From the NCBI GenBank assembly GCA_903834925.1, contig CAILLA010000281.1:26538-90537 (forward strand): a stretch of DNA of 64,000 nt. The letters are read 5' to 3'. The notes under the pieces were generated by a model. It saw nothing but the letters and a program-made list of their open reading frames with translations, was not told the origin of the DNA and made no database searches. The translations under genes and the position numbers were made by a program. The first letter of the stretch is position 1; each line of letters begins with the position of its first letter. Shown piece by piece: positions 63,966 through 64,000 of the stretch. This stretch comes from an uncultured Schlesneria sp. (GTDB lineage Bacteria > Planctomycetota > Planctomycetia > Planctomycetales > Planctomycetaceae).

Positions 63966-64000
63966 ATGGCGAAGCGTAAAGGGTCATCGAAACGACCGCA
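63966..64000 (+). CDS. Start of a gene cut by the right window edge
   Basis: An ATG with a good Shine-Dalgarno (GGGAGCCAAGG just upstream) opens MAKRKGSSKRP, a basic N-terminus. Eleven codons are too few to identify it; DNA-binding, ribosomal or transposase-like proteins can begin this way. Confidence 0.5.
   Translation, partial: MAKRKGSSKRP

Overview
The window looks like chromosome of a planctomycete (phylum Planctomycetota, probably order Planctomycetales). The grounds are two DUF1501 sulfatase-like proteins, two very large secreted beta-propeller proteins ending in a PVC-type CxxCH heme domain, a PQQ/BamB-like propeller, a YHYH protein, a Gly/Pro-rich EF-hand protein, a secreted thioredoxin-like protein of planctomycete style, moderate GC, and many intergenic inverted repeats. 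Genus cannot be fixed from sequence alone. I see no rRNA, tRNA, CRISPR array, prophage or intact insertion sequence.

Layout. 1-9.7 kb: a divergently arranged tripartite efflux system, with two tandem TolC-like outer-membrane factors on minus (the second cut by the window edge), then HlyD-type adaptor, RND pump and an OprO/P-like porin on plus. 9.7-18 kb (minus): a small unknown protein, a 1171-residue heme-domain propeller, then a YHYH-PEBP fusion, PQQ propeller and EF-hand protein in one run. 18.6-29 kb: accessory stretch with a transglutaminase-like protein, gamma-glutamylcyclotransferase, FRG-domain protein divergent from a trypsin-like protease, Rpn/PDDEXK nuclease, REase-like protein coupled to a broken RusA-like gene, methyltransferase, DUF4112 protein, KptA and a thioredoxin-like protein. 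At least five inverted or tandem repeats lie between these genes.

29.4-39.4 kb (plus): a DUF1501 protein, then a lipid operon: rpmF, plsX, fabD, acpP, fabF, a second beta-ketoacyl synthase that has lost its catalytic Cys and one His, a rhomboid protease with a soluble tail, and an SDR-type reductase fused to an SCP2-like domain. 39.7-49.1 kb: a small secreted Cys-rich protein, two paralogous lipoproteins, a Gfo/Idh/MocA oxidoreductase, an LplT-like MFS transporter with DgkA (probably phospholipid recycling), a truncated GNAT-aminotransferase gene and a DUF2071 protein. 49.3-57 kb (minus): a 1014-residue polytopic membrane protein, then a DUF1501 protein behind a second heme-domain propeller.

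57.2-63.1 kb (minus): a compact red/far-red light-sensing operon in the order degenerate-kinase/ChpT-like protein, heme oxygenase, bacteriophytochrome kinase, Rcp1-type response regulator, REC-kinase-REC hybrid. Heme oxygenase makes the biliverdin that the phytochrome binds; the regulator and hybrid presumably carry the phosphorelay. The last 35 bases begin a new gene on plus.

The best leads are the degenerate ketosynthase in the fatty-acid operon, the ChpT-like protein at the head of the phytochrome operon, the FRG/trypsin-like pair among nuclease genes, and a dispersed inverted-repeat element found in two copies 26 kb apart.
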